Shown here: positions 63,998 to 64,000 of the stretch, one piece after another
How positions within the stretch are numbered: position 1 is the stretch's first letter
Layout: the number at the start of each line of letters is the position of its first letter
NCBI GenBank assembly: GCA_905221325.1
Contig: CAJNCS010000006.1
Span: forward strand, 124,001-188,000
Reading direction: 5' to 3'
Source of the DNA: a bacterium
GTDB taxonomy: Bacteria; Bacillota; Bacilli; Lactobacillales; Streptococcaceae
Length of the DNA: 64,000 nucleotides
The notes under the pieces: model-generated
The model's input: the letters and a program-made list of their open reading frames with translations, nothing else
Told to the model about the DNA's origin: nothing
Database searches by the model: none
Position numbers and translations under genes: made by a program

Positions 63998-64000
63998 AAA

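Overview
The window is a low-GC Gram-positive chromosome segment from a mitis-group Streptococcus, close to S. mitis, S. pseudopneumoniae or S. pneumoniae. The evidence is many proteins recognisable as near-identical to pneumococcal ones (RdgB, ScpA/B, GlnR/GlnA, DnaK, DnaJ, CcrZ, InfB, RpoE), two pneumococcal-type BOX elements, YSIRK/LPXTG surface proteins, and a blp (bacteriocin-like peptide) locus with its pheromone. Species-level assignment is not possible from sequence reading alone. Layout: 1-4.6 kb is one tightly overlapped plus-strand operon (rdgB end, yfcE phosphoesterase, cbpB, xerD-like, scpA, scpB, rluB, yidD). 4.7-7.8 kb holds pepA, an orphan bacteriocin-immunity-like gene and a convergent Na/phosphate symporter. 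8.1-12.9 kb is the wall-anchored endoglycosidase EndoD. 13.1-16.8 kb is pgk, a small FUSC-type membrane protein, and glnR-glnA behind an exact GlnR box. 16.9-18.4 kb is a PadR/DUF2812 module. 18.4-24.6 kb is the CIRCE-controlled hrcA-grpE-dnaK-dnaJ heat-shock region, interrupted by a structured repeat and two accessory genes. 24.7-27.9 kb has small hypothetical genes, a HIT protein and ecsAB. 28.1-43.4 kb is the accessory highlight, a complete blp quorum-sensing bacteriocin locus. Minus-strand blpT and blpABC and plus-strand blpSRH form the pheromone circuit, with an intact BlpA transporter and a BlpC pherotype related to the TIGR4 type. They are followed by seven double-glycine-leader bacteriocin peptides in five cassettes with immunity-type genes. 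Eight promoters carry BlpR-type direct repeats with a 21-bp period, placed 37-38 bp from the -10 box. One cassette encodes a pediocin-like (class IIa, ubericin A-like) bacteriocin plus an EntA-type immunity protein. All seven predicted mature peptides contain exactly two cysteines. The last gene of the regulon encodes a secreted thioredoxin-fold protein with a CSHC active site and an LPNTG wall anchor, so this looks like a bacteriocin factory with a dedicated wall-anchored disulfide catalyst. Duplicated promoter blocks, an orphan promoter, a truncated CPBP gene and a nonsense-mutated CPBP gene show active cassette shuffling. 43.5-53.2 kb returns to core genes: ccrZ-trmB, rimP-nusA-rnpM-ylxQ-infB, rbfA, DUF1858/DUF438, DUF1912 and a helix-hairpin-helix protein. 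53.2-59.1 kb is a Val-type T-box leader, a GNAT gene, an unknown membrane protein and valS. These are followed by a two-gene membrane/coiled-coil/GAF-like plus Panacea (SocA-like) pair that looks like a toxin-antitoxin or defence unit. 59.2-64 kb is rpoE (delta), pyrG behind a GGGC-start attenuator, a probably leaderless DUF4651 gene, a thioredoxin, ytpR and a short-chain dehydrogenase. A ~127-nt structured repeat occurs twice in opposite orientation (grpE-dnaK and infB-rbfA gaps) with different but still self-complementary hairpins. No tRNA, rRNA, CRISPR array or insertion sequence was recognised.
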